A DNA stretch of 64,000 nt. Origin: Enterococcus alishanensis. GTDB taxonomy: Bacteria > Bacillota > Bacilli > Lactobacillales > Enterococcaceae. Where the stretch lies: contig NZ_JAHUZB010000003.1 of the NCBI RefSeq assembly GCF_019218635.1, positions 124,001 to 188,000 of the forward strand, given 5' to 3'. A program made the position numbers and the translations under genes. Below the pieces are notes generated by a model. The model saw nothing but the letters and a program-made list of their open reading frames with translations. It searched no databases and was not told the origin of the DNA. Of this stretch, positions 8,184 to 16,833 are shown in pieces. The stretch's first letter is position 1, and each line of letters begins with the position of its first letter.

Positions 8184-8621
8184 ATGAAAGCATGTCCAGA
8201 ATGTTATGGCAGTGATAATCGCGCAACACCGATACTAAATAAAAAAGCTTGTTTGAGTGAACATATGCAATACATCTGCGGTACTTGTGGTAGATGTATA
8301 TGCATAGCTAAAGATTCAAAAAGAAATTTAGCCCGTTGGAATTTTCCCTTTAAATCATTGGAAATTGCAAAGCTCTATCTTAGAGCGGCAGATTTTTCGG
8401 AAAAACATAATTGTGGAATTTACGAAATCATTAGCCAAACAGGTAGAAAATCCTATAAAATTTTCCCAACTAAAAGGGATTTTATGAATTACTTAGAAAA
8501 AAATAATAAGCAATCATCTTCTATGGCGGCCTTATTTCAAGAAGAGACCTATCTAGTTTTTCCAAATACAGAAGTAAGAAAATTAACTAAAGATGAGATT
8601 GTTAAATACTTACAAAGCTAA
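8184..8621 (+). CDS. Zinc-ribbon protein of unknown function
   Basis: A 145-residue protein starting MKACPEC, with CxxC at residues 4-7 and a second pair CGTCGRCIC near residues 33-39, an arrangement expected to bind zinc. The middle part (RWNFPFKSLEIAKLYLRAAD) and the C-terminal PNTEVRKLTKDEIVKYL look like a conserved Firmicutes family, but no function is known to me. ATG at 8184 is chosen because AGGAGGG lies seven bases upstream; a longer frame from 8076 has no ribosome site. Expression seems independent, with a terminator at 8621-8668. Confidence 0.8.
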   Translation: MKACPECYGSDNRATPILNKKACLSEHMQYICGTCGRCICIAKDSKRNLARWNFPFKSLEIAKLYLRAADFSEKHNCGIYEIISQTGRKSYKIFPTKRDFMNYLEKNNKQSSSMAALFQEETYLVFPNTEVRKLTKDEIVKYLQS

Positions 8622-8668
8622 AAAGGTGCCAAAGAAGCGAAAAATATCCGTTTCTTTAGCACCTTTTT
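8621..8668 (+). terminator. Rho-independent terminator
   Basis: AAAAGGTGC...AAAGAA pairs with TTTCTTTAGCACCTTTTTT; the stem is long with a short internal bulge and ends in a T-run. Confidence 0.85.
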
Positions 8669-8964
8669 TAATTGGAAAAAATGTAGATAATGTCATAATA
8701 GAAATTCATATTTTTTTTTAGCGTCATTTATCTTGAAAAAAGGTTCACCAATATATTATCCAAAATCGCTAGAAGAACTAATTAGAAAGCTGCAAAGATT
8801 GATAATCGGTAGAATCGAATAGTTTTTATCGTTCAGATTATGGTAGCATGAATCAGTTTTAAGTTTGGATGTAAGAGATATAAATTTAAACGAATCATTT
8901 TCCCTTCACCAATAAACTGGTGAATTTTTTATTTATAAATCTTTACTAATTCCACCAAAATAGT
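8669..8964. other. Intergenic region, possibly with gene debris
   Basis: No intact gene. A short plus-strand frame ending at about 8820 reads KKGSPIYYPKSLEELIRKL, which looks protein-like, but it has no start and its parent was not recognised. A small hairpin (CACCAATAAACTGGTG) lies at about 8909. Confidence 0.3.
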
Positions 8965-9006
8965 TATAATGACTTTAAATAATAAATTAGTCATTAAAGT
9001 CATTAT
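8942..9006 (+). promoter_or_regulatory. TetR promoter with overlapping palindromic operator
   Basis: The -35 box TTTACT (8942-8947) and -10 box TATAAT (8965-8970) are 17 bases apart. A perfect 13-bp inverted repeat, ATAATGACTTTAA at 8966-8978 and TTAAAGTCATTAT at 8994-9006, starts inside the -10 box and covers the start of transcription. An inner AGTCAT at 8989-8994 adds a third half-site. This is the expected arrangement for autorepression by the TetR protein just downstream. Confidence 0.8.
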
Positions 9007-9024
9007 GTTTTAGGGAGGGGAAAA

Positions 9025-9615
9025 ATGCCTAGGAGTTTAACGGAACAAGAAAAAGAGATGCAACGACAATTGTTGTTAAAACATGGAAAAGAATTGAGTT
9101 TTCGCTATGGTATTAGTCGTGTGAGTGTCGATGATATTGTCAAAGATGCTGGCGTGGCAAAAGGAAGTTTCTACAATTATTTTTCTTCTAAAGATGATTT
9201 TTTGTATCAGTTAATTTTACAAATTCACGAAGAAGGTTTTGCTGAGGTAAATCAATTAATTGAGGTAATCGGGAAATTATCTGCTAGTGAAAAAAGAGCA
9301 CAAATTAAACGATTTTTCTTAGCTTTGATGAATGATCCAAAACAACGATTTTTGTTGAAGGAACGGCAAGAGGTTGAAAATTTCCTAGCCCGTCATTCTA
9401 AGGATAGCTTTGCTGAAATAGAAAAAATGGAAATCGATAATTATCAAAAAATTATTGCCAAGTTAAGTTTAGGAGAAAAGAATCCTTTTATTATCCAAAA
9501 TTATATTCATATTATTTTTTTCGGGGTAAGTCACAAGGAGCTGTTGTTTGTTGATTATATTGATGCAACGGTAGAAGTCATGTTGGATGGTTTGTTAAAT
9601 TATTTGGAATTGTAG
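9025..9615 (+). CDS. TetR/AcrR-family transcriptional repressor
   Basis: A 196-residue regulator. The N-terminal helix-turn-helix is clear (SVDDIVKDAGVAKGSFYNYF, residues 33-52); the C-terminal ligand domain is not conserved enough to name a ligand. ATG follows GGGAGGGG. It sits first in a unit that continues with the KTR protein, an ABC ATPase, an FtsX permease and a lipoprotein adaptor, and a perfect palindrome covers its promoter. It therefore probably represses itself and the exporter until a toxic compound binds, as is usual for TetR-exporter pairs. Confidence 0.9.
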   Translation: MPRSLTEQEKEMQRQLLLKHGKELSFRYGISRVSVDDIVKDAGVAKGSFYNYFSSKDDFLYQLILQIHEEGFAEVNQLIEVIGKLSASEKRAQIKRFFLALMNDPKQRFLLKERQEVENFLARHSKDSFAEIEKMEIDNYQKIIAKLSLGEKNPFIIQNYIHIIFFGVSHKELLFVDYIDATVEVMLDGLLNYLEL

Positions 9616-9624
9616 GAGGGAAAG

Positions 9625-9819
9625 ATGATGCTCGTTAAAGATAATTGGCTGCATTGCCCCATCTGTAAAGCCAAGACGCGAAATAAGATTTATGCCAATA
9701 CAATCGTTAAAAACTTTCCACTTTTTTGCCCGAGGTGTAAAGGTGAAAGTGTGGTAAATGTAAAAGAATATCAAGTTACCGTAATTAAAGAGCCGGACGC
9801 TAAGACGCAGAGCCGATAA
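9625..9819 (+). CDS. Cysteine-rich KTR-domain protein
   Basis: A 64-residue zinc-ribbon-like protein with CPICKAKTRNKI at the N-terminus and CPRC near residue 36, ending IKEPDAKTQSR, the typical tail of the Cys_rich_KTR family. Such proteins are common on conjugative transposons and also stand alone; the function is unknown. It starts 10 bases after the TetR stop (GGAGGGAAAG as ribosome site). Its last codons form the left arm of a terminator (9809-9857), so only part of transcription continues into the ABC genes. Confidence 0.85.
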   Translation: MMLVKDNWLHCPICKAKTRNKIYANTIVKNFPLFCPRCKGESVVNVKEYQVTVIKEPDAKTQSR

Positions 9820-9857
9820 CAAAAAGGAGAAAATCCTTGAAGTTATTGGCTCTTTTT
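9809..9857 (+). terminator. Terminator overlapping the end of the KTR gene
   Basis: AGAGCCGATAAC (9809-9820) pairs with GTTATTGGCTCT (9842-9853) with one G-T pair, then TTTTT. Because the stem includes coding sequence, ribosomes finishing the KTR gene could weaken it, letting transcription pass to the exporter genes. Confidence 0.75.
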
Positions 9858-9879
9858 GTTTGTTGGAAAGGAGAAAAAA

Positions 9880-10581
9880 ATGTCATTTATTCAATTAAAA
9901 AATGTCAGTCGGCATTATGATGTTGGGACGCAAGTAGTTAAGGCGGCTGATGAGGTTTCTTTTGAAATTAGTAAAGGAGAATTATGTGTTGTACTGGGGC
10001 CAAGTGGTGCTGGTAAAACGACAATCTTAAATTTATTAGGTGGTATGGACACTGTGACCAGCGGAGAAATTTTGGTGGCAGGTCAACGAATTGACCAATT
10101 AGATGAATATGAGTTAACTGAGTATCGCAGAGTGGAGGTCGGTTTTGTTTTCCAGTTTTACAATTTAATGCCTAGTTTAACTGCTTTAGAAAATGTAGAG
10201 TTGGCTCGTCAAGTCAGCCAGAATGCTTTAGAGCCACGGGAAGTTTTAGCTCGGGTGGGTCTGGAAGATCGGATGGATAATTTTCCAGCTCAGTTGTCAG
10301 GAGGGGAGCAACAAAGAGTTTCAATTGCGCGGGCATTATGCAAAAACCCAACGCTGTTGTTGTGTGATGAGCCAACTGGCGCGTTGGATTCTGAAACAGG
10401 TGCGCAAGTGCTAAAAACTTTGAAAGATTTAAGTGACAATTTCAATACGACTGTCGCGATTATTACTCATAATGCCCAAGTAGCACCAATTGCTAATCGC
10501 GTGATTCGAATGAAAAATGGTCGGATTGATCAAGTAGAAATAAATCCCAATCCTGTATCGGTGGAGGAGATTGCATGGTAA
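9880..10581 (+). CDS. ABC transporter ATP-binding protein (MacB/LolD type)
   Basis: A 233-residue ATPase. Walker A GPSGAGKT is at residues 40-47, the signature [15 protein letters not shown] and Walker [17 protein letters not shown] follow, and the switch His is in AIITHN. The PTGALD extension is typical of ATPases working with FtsX-fold permeases (mechanotransmission). ATG at 9880 follows AAAGGAGAA. The stop overlaps the permease start by seven bases, so translation is coupled. It powers the following permease and lipoprotein adaptor. Confidence 0.92.
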   Translation: MSFIQLKNVSRHYDVGTQVVKAADEVSFEISKGELCVVLGPSGAGKTTILNLLGGMDTVTSGEILVAGQRIDQLDEYELTEYRRVEVGFVFQFYNLMPSLTALENVELARQVSQNALEPREVLARVGLEDRMDNFPAQLSGGEQQRVSIARALCKNPTLLLCDEPTGALDSETGAQVLKTLKDLSDNFNTTVAIITHNAQVAPIANRVIRMKNGRIDQVEINPNPVSVEEIAW

Positions 10582-12875
10582 AAAAAATGCTGACAAAAAA
10601 ACTCTTGCGAGACATGTGGGCAGCAAAATGGCAGTTTTTGTCGATTATTCTTTTGAGTGCGTTAGGTGTAATGGTGTTTGCTGGGCTAGATGCCGGCTGG
10701 CGAGATATTGATGTTTCTTTAAACAAGAATTTCCGCGAACAAAAACTACCAGATTTGTGGGTCTCTCTTTCAACTGTCGATCAAGCAACTGTTTCAAGAC
10801 TAAACCAAATTGATGGCGTTAAAACCACGCAAGTTCGTTCTAGTTATGAAGCGACTGCGCAAGATTTAACTAATGAGCCCACGATTTTGTTAAATGGTTT
10901 TGAAGGAGAAATCAATCTTAGTCAACCTACGGTGCTGGCTGGGAAAAGACTAGCAGAAAACGATGTAAGAGCGGGATTGATGGAAAAAAAATTCGCTGAG
11001 GCACAAGGATTAACGGTAGGTGATACGGTAAAATGCAGCATTGGAAATATGGAAATTGATTTTTTGATCACCGGATTGATTCAGAGCCCTGAATATATTA
11101 TGAGTACTAACGACATTGTGCCGAATCCGAAAGTGTTTGGCTATATGTACGTAAATCAGCAGGCTCTCAATTTACCTGCAAATGAAGTATTGGTCATGTT
11201 GGAAGATGGTGTAAAAAGTGAAAGCTTAAAACATCAAATTGAAAAAGTTTTTCCTGGGAGTATGGTTCGTGATCGATCTGCACATCGTAGTACCGATACG
11301 GTATTGTCAGAAGTTTCTCAATTTCGTTCTTTTTCCTATGTATTTCCGGTTCTCTTTTTTATGGTCGCCGCTTTAGTGGTCTTAACAACTATTTCAAGAA
11401 TGGTGGACAATCAGCGTTCGCAGATGGGTATATTAAAAGCTTTAGGTTATAGCAAAAAGAAATTGTATTTTCATTATTTAAGTTATGGCTTTTTTCCATC
11501 TTTAATCGGTGGTGTTTTAGGTTTATTTATCGGTAAAACATTAGTAGCAAAAATATTGTGGCAAGCAGAAGCAGGCACTTTCACAATGCCGCAACATTAT
11601 AACGCACCGATTTCCATGCTATCGATATTTGTTTGTTTGCTCTCAATTGGCTTAGCAGTTGGCATTTGTTTTTTCGCTTGTCGTCAACAATTGAAAGAAA
11701 CTGCTGCTGAGTTACTACGACCAAAACCACCAAAATCTGGAGAACGAATATTGCTGGAACGATTCCGTCATCTTTGGAAGAAAATGTCCTTTAACGGGAA
11801 ACTAATTAGTCGTAATATGTTTCGGGCGAAAACGCGAAGTTTTATGGCATTGTTTGGGATTTTAAGTTGTACGGCTTTATTGATCAGTGCCTTTGGAATG
11901 GAAAATAGTTTTCGTCATTTAGTGGATGTCTATTACGGGGAAACTTATACCTATGATATCAAAGCACAGTTAGAACCAAATCCTGGTTCAATTGAATCTT
12001 ATCAAAAACGCGTACCGGCAAAAAAAATTGAAGGGATTATGGAGAAACCAGTCAGCTTAGCCGCTGAAGATACTAGTCGTATGGTAAATATGACGGTCGT
12101 TGACAATCAACAGAGTTTAATTCATTTCTCTGAAGATAATTCGAATTTACCGAAAGAAGGGCTTGTGATTACTGAAAAGTTAGCCGAAACTATTGGTCTT
12201 TCACGAGGAGAAAAAGTAGCACTTACTTTGCCTGGTGATGCAAAGCCGCTAAATACTTTTATTGCAGATTTTGCATCTTTTGGTACTGGACAAGGTATTT
12301 TTATTTCTCGAAGTTTATGGGATAAAAGTGGGAAGGGTGATTTCGTTCCTACTTCGTTATTAATCAAAGAACCTAAAAAAGATATTGCAGCATATCTTGA
12401 GCGCACAAAAACAATTGCTAGATGGTCAACAGTCGAGACTCAAATAGCTGAAACTTTGACTTTGATGGATAGTATGCGAGGTGTGATATTTTTATTAGGC
12501 GTTTTTGCTTTATTGTTGGCTTTTGTCGTGATTTATAACATGGGTATCCTAAATTTCGTAGAGAGAACACGTGAATTTGCGACGTTGAAGGTTTTAGGTT
12601 ATCACAATCGTGAAATCAGGAGCTTAATCATTCGAGAAAACAGTATTCTCAGTTTAGTTGGTGTATTACTCGGGATACTTCCAGGGATTTTATTGGCTAA
12701 TTTGGCATTAAAAGTAGCTGAGCCAGATGATTTTGTGATTAGTGTGGCATTTTCACCCTTGAATATATTATGGTCCTGTCTCATCACATTTATATTTTCG
12801 TTAGGTATTCAAATGATATTGGCACGTAAAGTCGCATCGATTGATATGGTTTCTGCGCTAAAAAGTATCGAGTAA
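10575..12875 (+). CDS. FtsX-like ABC transporter permease
   Basis: A 766-residue permease with an N-terminal transmembrane helix (about 17-35), a large extracellular domain, three helices around residues 250-375, another helix near 410-430, a second extracellular domain and three C-terminal helices (about 635-760). Both FtsX cores are recognisable (MGILKALGYSKKKL and FATLKVLGYHNREI). The double-core layout is like predicted ABC exporters of Gram-positive bacteria. It is translationally coupled to the ATPase and followed 29 bases later by an adaptor lipoprotein. Substrate unknown; an antimicrobial or lipid is plausible. Confidence 0.9.
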   Translation: MVKKMLTKKLLRDMWAAKWQFLSIILLSALGVMVFAGLDAGWRDIDVSLNKNFREQKLPDLWVSLSTVDQATVSRLNQIDGVKTTQVRSSYEATAQDLTNEPTILLNGFEGEINLSQPTVLAGKRLAENDVRAGLMEKKFAEAQGLTVGDTVKCSIGNMEIDFLITGLIQSPEYIMSTNDIVPNPKVFGYMYVNQQALNLPANEVLVMLEDGVKSESLKHQIEKVFPGSMVRDRSAHRSTDTVLSEVSQFRSFSYVFPVLFFMVAALVVLTTISRMVDNQRSQMGILKALGYSKKKLYFHYLSYGFFPSLIGGVLGLFIGKTLVAKILWQAEAGTFTMPQHYNAPISMLSIFVCLLSIGLAVGICFFACRQQLKETAAELLRPKPPKSGERILLERFRHLWKKMSFNGKLISRNMFRAKTRSFMALFGILSCTALLISAFGMENSFRHLVDVYYGETYTYDIKAQLEPNPGSIESYQKRVPAKKIEGIMEKPVSLAAEDTSRMVNMTVVDNQQSLIHFSEDNSNLPKEGLVITEKLAETIGLSRGEKVALTLPGDAKPLNTFIADFASFGTGQGIFISRSLWDKSGKGDFVPTSLLIKEPKKDIAAYLERTKTIARWSTVETQIAETLTLMDSMRGVIFLLGVFALLLAFVVIYNMGILNFVERTREFATLKVLGYHNREIRSLIIRENSILSLVGVLLGILPGILLANLALKVAEPDDFVISVAFSPLNILWSCLITFIFSLGIQMILARKVASIDMVSALKSIE

Positions 12876-12904
12876 ATTTTTTTTCGAAGAAAGGGAGATA
12901 GATA

Positions 12905-13507
12905 ATGAAAAAAATTATCAAATTAATTATACTATTAGGCGTTTTAGGCCTAATAATAACTGGCTGTTCCCAAGATAAATCTGAAAATAAAACAACGGCT
13001 TCCGAACCTACAATAAAAACTAGTATGTTTGGTAAAGTAACGGCCGCCAAATCTTATACTTTATTTGCACCAATTAGTGGAACAATTAATGGATTTGATT
13101 TAAATAATGGACAAGAAGTTAATTTGAATGACCTACTTTTCCAAATTAATTCTGGAGAAGAAACGGCTCAGATGAATGCTAAAAGTGCCGGTGTGGTAAC
13201 AAATATTTCAGTTACTGAAGACCAACCAATTCAAGCAGGAGAACCGTTAGCGATATTGATGGATGATTCTCAAAAAGAATTGTTAGTAGAAGCAGATGAG
13301 GTAGATTTAGCCCAAATTAGAGTGGGGGATGCAGTTGATATTGAGTTAGATAGTCAACCCGATGAGCAATACGAAGGGAAAATTGAATACATTTCAGCGA
13401 TTGGTGAGGAACAGCAAAATGCTACTTATTATGAAGTCCAAGTAAGTTTTAACCCTGATAAAGATGTGTTGTTAGGTATGAGTGCCACAGCTTTTATTCG
13501 TAAATGA
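12905..13507 (+). CDS. Efflux periplasmic-adaptor-like lipoprotein (HlyD/MacA type)
   Basis: A 200-residue exported lipoprotein: lysine-rich signal peptide, hydrophobic core and lipobox IITGC (Cys near residue 21). The mature part has two lipoyl-like halves (APISGTINGFDLNNGQEV and SAGVVTNISVTEDQPIQAG) and a beta-barrel region ending in GMSATAFIRK, as in MacA/HlyD adaptors but without the long coiled-coil hairpin. It would sit on the outer face of the membrane beside the FtsX permease. ATG follows AAAGGGAGATAGAT. A perfect terminator follows. Confidence 0.88.
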   Translation: MKKIIKLIILLGVLGLIITGCSQDKSENKTTASEPTIKTSMFGKVTAAKSYTLFAPISGTINGFDLNNGQEVNLNDLLFQINSGEETAQMNAKSAGVVTNISVTEDQPIQAGEPLAILMDDSQKELLVEADEVDLAQIRVGDAVDIELDSQPDEQYEGKIEYISAIGEEQQNATYYEVQVSFNPDKDVLLGMSATAFIRK

Positions 13508-13525
13508 TCTATAGAATAGATGGAA

Positions 13526-13556
13526 AAACCACGACTGATCAGTCGTGGTTTCGTCT
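13526..13556. terminator. Bidirectional terminator
   Basis: A perfect 26-base palindrome from AAACCACGACTGA to TCAGTCGTGGTTT (13526-13551). T-rich flanks on the right and an A-run on the left let it serve both the exporter operon and the convergent secreted-protein gene. Confidence 0.85.
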
Positions 13557-13560
13557 TCTA

Positions 13561-14472
13561 CTAATCCATCAGAGCGGCTACTCGATTCGCTAGATTATCA
13601 GAAACACCTCTAATATCAGTAACATAGGCTTTATTAATAATTTCGTTTGCCATTTGTTTTCCTTTGACTGGATCATCCCAATCAAGATCTTGAAAGTGAG
13701 TGGGCACTGGATAAACCGTTACCGTGCCGTCTCCATTATTGTGATAAACAAAGGTACCACCGGCTAAAGGTGAGGCGGAGACAACAGTCACATTTTGCGG
13801 AAGATAGACCCCTGTGTACCAAATTTCAAGAGGAATATTTTGATCAAAGCTAAACTCCCAGACATAGTTGAGGTAACTATTAATGTTGGTATTGTTATCC
13901 TCGACCGTTTTAATGACTACTTTTGCTGCTAATTGTTTGCCATCTTTATACTGATAAGAACTGGGCTCAGAGTTATCAACTTTAAGACCATACCAACCAA
14001 TATTTTCGTTATGCCAACCAGCATTTATTAAATTATTTTGTTCTGCTAAGCTGACTGTATAGTTGTGAGAGCCAGAGATTGCGTTGGGATTGTAGGCGCG
14101 ATAAACGGCTTCTCCTTGATTTGTATCAGAATACCAGCCGACACCTTCATATTTCCAGCCAGCTTTGACTAAACTATCTCTTTCACTGGCATTTAAAGTA
14201 TAATGATGATCTGCCGCATTGGCATTATATAAACGATAAACTTCATCACCACTATCAGGTGCGGTCCAACCAATTCCCTCAGTCCACCAGCCAGCACTTA
14301 TTAGATAATTCCGCTCTTCGATACTTTTGGTGTAAAAATGTTCCCCAGTATTGTGATTGTACAGACGTTGCATCAATTGTCCTTGATTTGCTGCGTGACT
14401 GGTGTCTGAGAAACTTAATGCTACCGTCGCAGTCAGTGCCAAACTGCCTACCAACAATAAAATCTTTTTCAT
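13561..14472 (-). CDS. Secreted protein with three DUF5648-like repeats
   Basis: A 303-residue exported protein. A signal peptide ends at about SHA-A (residue 27-28). Three repeats of about 45 residues follow, each with RLYN/RAYN, a HxYT or HFYT core, an ER/EQ-x2-L helix and GW...GWY/GWT, the hallmark of the DUF5648 family often found in cell-surface proteins and glycosidases. The C-terminal 130 residues form an unknown beta-rich domain ending RVAALMD. No LPXTG or membrane anchor is visible, so it is probably released. ATG follows GGGAGGGGAAAAC. Confidence 0.85.
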   Translation of the reverse strand: MKKILLLVGSLALTATVALSFSDTSHAANQGQLMQRLYNHNTGEHFYTKSIEERNYLISAGWWTEGIGWTAPDSGDEVYRLYNANAADHHYTLNASERDSLVKAGWKYEGVGWYSDTNQGEAVYRAYNPNAISGSHNYTVSLAEQNNLINAGWHNENIGWYGLKVDNSEPSSYQYKDGKQLAAKVVIKTVEDNNTNINSYLNYVWEFSFDQNIPLEIWYTGVYLPQNVTVVSASPLAGGTFVYHNNGDGTVTVYPVPTHFQDLDWDDPVKGKQMANEIINKAYVTDIRGVSDNLANRVAALMD

Positions 14473-14529
14473 GTTTTCCCCTCCCTAATATTTATCTCTA
14501 TTAAGTGTACCAATTCTCTAAAATATTGC

Positions 14530-15024
14530 CTAGTTTTTTATAGGGATATAAATATCAGTCAAACTTTTATCTTTATAATTTTTGGCTGGCTCAGTCACGT
14601 ATAGTTCAAAGGGAACAGCATCACGGATTTGATCTGGATGCTTAAATAACCACTCTTGATACATGTATTGCCAAGCATCACCGTACTCTTTAGCAGATAT
14701 TTCAAAATGTCCCACCATAAATTTTCCAGAGATATTGGAAATCGTGATCTCACCACTTTCTTCAATTGGTTTATCAGTGGGAATGGTCATAGCAACACTG
14801 GTTCTTAAATTTTTATCCTGCGTGATAAAAGGATTGTCATCATAAATAGTTAACACCTTTGTCTTATCAGGAACAATCAAGTCATTTTCAGTAGCAAATG
14901 CAAATAATTGATGGAACATTTTGCGGCTTTGTTTTCTAAAGGCGGAGTAACTTCCTCTGAAGCGAATATAAATAATTTTTAAATCTTCTAACCTCTCGAC
15001 AGTCATACTTTTTGGTGTAATCAT
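14530..15024 (-). CDS. GyrI-like / AraC effector-binding domain protein
   Basis: A 164-residue stand-alone small-molecule-binding domain (GyrI-like, SHS2 fold), with the typical VAMTIPTDKP and GEITISNISGKFMVGHFEI strands and a C-terminal FELYVTEP. It lies 48 bases behind an AraC-type DNA-binding gene that has no effector domain, so the two probably act as a split version of the usual AraC-GyrI regulator. ATG is preceded by ATAGGAGGATC, so this is a separate gene and not the result of a frameshift. Confidence 0.85.
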   Translation of the reverse strand: MITPKSMTVERLEDLKIIYIRFRGSYSAFRKQSRKMFHQLFAFATENDLIVPDKTKVLTIYDDNPFITQDKNLRTSVAMTIPTDKPIEESGEITISNISGKFMVGHFEISAKEYGDAWQYMYQEWLFKHPDQIRDAVPFELYVTEPAKNYKDKSLTDIYIPIKN

Positions 15025-15072
15025 ACAATGATCCTCCTATATTTTAAGATAACTTAATTATGAAAGAATCAG

Positions 15073-15447
15073 TCATTGATTTCTTGTCAATTCTTGCTGT
15101 TTACGATATTGTGTCGGGCTAAAACCAAATTGTCGTTTAAAAGCTTTACTGAAGGTACTGCTATCATTGTAGCCGTAATTTAAAGCTACTTCTGTAATTG
15201 GAATCGTCTGATTGACGGATATAAAAATAGCTGCCCGTTCCAATTTAAAGCGGGTAATAAATTGATTTAAAGATTCTGTTGCGTATTTTTTAAAAATACG
15301 GTGAAAATGAAAATTGGAAAAATGCGCATGAATTGCTAAATCTTCTAAGCTAATCGCTTCACTGAGATGTTGTTCAATATAATCTTCTGTCTTATTTATT
15401 AAACGTTGGTACACCTGATGTTTAGATTCTGGTTCATTTTCTGGCAC
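15073..15447 (-). CDS. AraC-family DNA-binding protein (HTH only)
   Basis: A 124-residue protein made almost entirely of the AraC double helix-turn-helix: ISLEDLAIHAHFSNFHFHRI and ITEVALNYGYNDSSTFSKAF, closing with FGFSPTQYR. It has no ligand domain of its own. The adjacent GyrI-like gene (14530-15024) probably supplies it. ATG follows AAGGAGGTTGTC. Targets are unknown; self-regulation is usual. Confidence 0.88.
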   Translation of the reverse strand: MPENEPESKHQVYQRLINKTEDYIEQHLSEAISLEDLAIHAHFSNFHFHRIFKKYATESLNQFITRFKLERAAIFISVNQTIPITEVALNYGYNDSSTFSKAFKRQFGFSPTQYRKQQELTRNQ

Positions 15448-15755
15448 CTGACAACCTCCTTAAAAGAGCTAATAATTTATTTTAACATTTTTTTGTTGTT
15501 ATTTAGAACCTCTGCTTGTAGCGATCTCAAACTATATAAATGAGTTGTTAAATGCCAATTCATAAAACGGAGTAAATAGACTATCTTCAGTCAGATCTGT
15601 TGTACAAACTTTAGATTTTTAAATAGATGGGTATTATTGTACTTTATCAAACCACTAATAATTCATTTAATATGTAGTTAACGAAGCATTAATCGATATG
15701 CTCCAAAAAAAGCTGCTAGCCAAGAGGGAGAATTTATGTGCTTTTCTTCAAACAG
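15448..15755. other. Intergenic region between AraC gene and terminator
   Basis: About 300 bases without a recognisable gene or repeat. It should hold the promoter of the minus-strand AraC gene, but no clear -10/-35 pair was seen. Confidence 0.4.
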
Positions 15756-15800
15756 AAAAAAGCCTATCAAGCAGTTTTCAGACTGTTCGATAGGCTTTTT
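15756..15800. terminator. Bidirectional terminator
   Basis: AAAAAGCCTATCAAGCAGT pairs with ACTGTTCGATAGGCTTTTT around a short loop, with T-runs on both strands. It terminates the minus-strand oxidoreductase gene. Confidence 0.85.
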
Positions 15801-15822
15801 GCCATGATAATTTTTAAATTTA

Positions 15823-16671
15823 TTAGCCTTGCAACAATTCTTTTAATCCATCTACCCGTGAAGCAAGTGGACGACCTAGAGCTTGGGCAAAATCATCCGA
15901 AGTGACATCTAACTGGCCATTTTTAATATCATGTTGGAAAGTTAAAAACATTTCTGCCACAGACTGAGGCAATCCATTAGTAACCAGATTTTCGATGAAT
16001 GCTTGATCACTACCAGCAATGACCTCAATATCTTTGCCGGTTGCTTCTTTCAAATCTTGAGCCAATTCTCCGTAAGATACTGGTGTTCCAGATAATTCTA
16101 AAACCTCAGGGAATTCTCTCGTTGCTACAGCTTTCGCGGCAACTTCAGCATATTCACGTTTTAAAGCCCAGCCAGTTTTACCATTTTCTGCTGCATAAAC
16201 AAATTTTCCACCTGCTAAGGCTGCACCGGCAAGCGGTAACTCATTTTCTAAATACCAATTGTTTCGTAAAAAAGTATGGGGAATACCGGACGCTTTAATC
16301 GTTTTTTCGGTGAATAGATGGTCAGCAGCTAAAGCACTAGTTGAATGATCCACATCTGCAAAACTAGTGTAGGCGATAAAAGATATATCGTTAGCTTTAG
16401 CAGCATTGACAACATTTTCATGCTCTTCCTGACGATTACCTGGCGCACCAGAAACAAATAAGAGTGCATCGATATCTTTCAAGGCAGCGTTCATTTTTTC
16501 AGCAACGCTGTAATCGGCAATCCGCACCTTAAAACCTTCTGTTGTTAATTTTTCTGCTTTTTCTTGGCTGCGGGCCAAAGCAAAAATATTTTCTTGTGGC
16601 ACTAAATCTTTCAAAAATCCTAAGGCTAATTGTCCAAATCCACCAGTCGCACCTGTTACTAAATAATTCAT
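15823..16671 (-). CDS. NmrA/QorB-like NAD(P)-binding oxidoreductase
   Basis: A 282-residue atypical short-chain dehydrogenase. The N-terminal dinucleotide motif is VTGATGGFGQLAL, with ALARSQEKAE giving a likely NADP preference; the family catalytic Tyr region is weak (FIAYTSFADVDHS), as in NmrA-like sensors and quinone reductases such as QorB. ATG at 16671 is chosen because AAAGGAGCG lies nine bases upstream; the frame extends a further 40 codons without a ribosome site. It lies between two AraC-type regulators on the same strand. Role: probable quinone or aldehyde reduction or redox sensing. Confidence 0.85.
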   Translation of the reverse strand: MNYLVTGATGGFGQLALGFLKDLVPQENIFALARSQEKAEKLTTEGFKVRIADYSVAEKMNAALKDIDALLFVSGAPGNRQEEHENVVNAAKANDISFIAYTSFADVDHSTSALAADHLFTEKTIKASGIPHTFLRNNWYLENELPLAGAALAGGKFVYAAENGKTGWALKREYAEVAAKAVATREFPEVLELSGTPVSYGELAQDLKEATGKDIEVIAGSDQAFIENLVTNGLPQSVAEMFLTFQHDIKNGQLDVTSDDFAQALGRPLASRVDGLKELLQG

Positions 16672-16791
16672 ATCAAATCGCTCCTTTTTCTGTGTTGTAT
16701 ATTTTAAATTTACAAGATTCATCTTAAGCATTATTAATATATAAGTCAAGCAGAAATATTCAATATCCATGATTTTTTTTGAAATAGGCAA

Positions 16792-16833
16792 TAAAAAAAC
16801 TGTGAAATTCGCTTAACAGCGCCTCTCACAGTT
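16792..16833 (-). terminator. Terminator overlapping the end of the AraC-GyrI gene
   Basis: On the minus strand AACTGTGA...TCACAGTT, with an inner CGCT/AGCG hairpin, ends in TTTTTTT. The left arm lies in the last codons of the gene. Confidence 0.8.

Noticed and set aside
9625-9819. KTR-domain protein as a sign of a Tn916-like element
   Set aside because: No integrase, relaxase, conjugation gene or end repeat is nearby; the gene sits in a TetR-exporter operon.
14530-15447. AraC and GyrI genes as one frameshifted fusion
   Set aside because: The second gene has its own AGGAGG and ATG, and each protein ends cleanly at domain boundaries.
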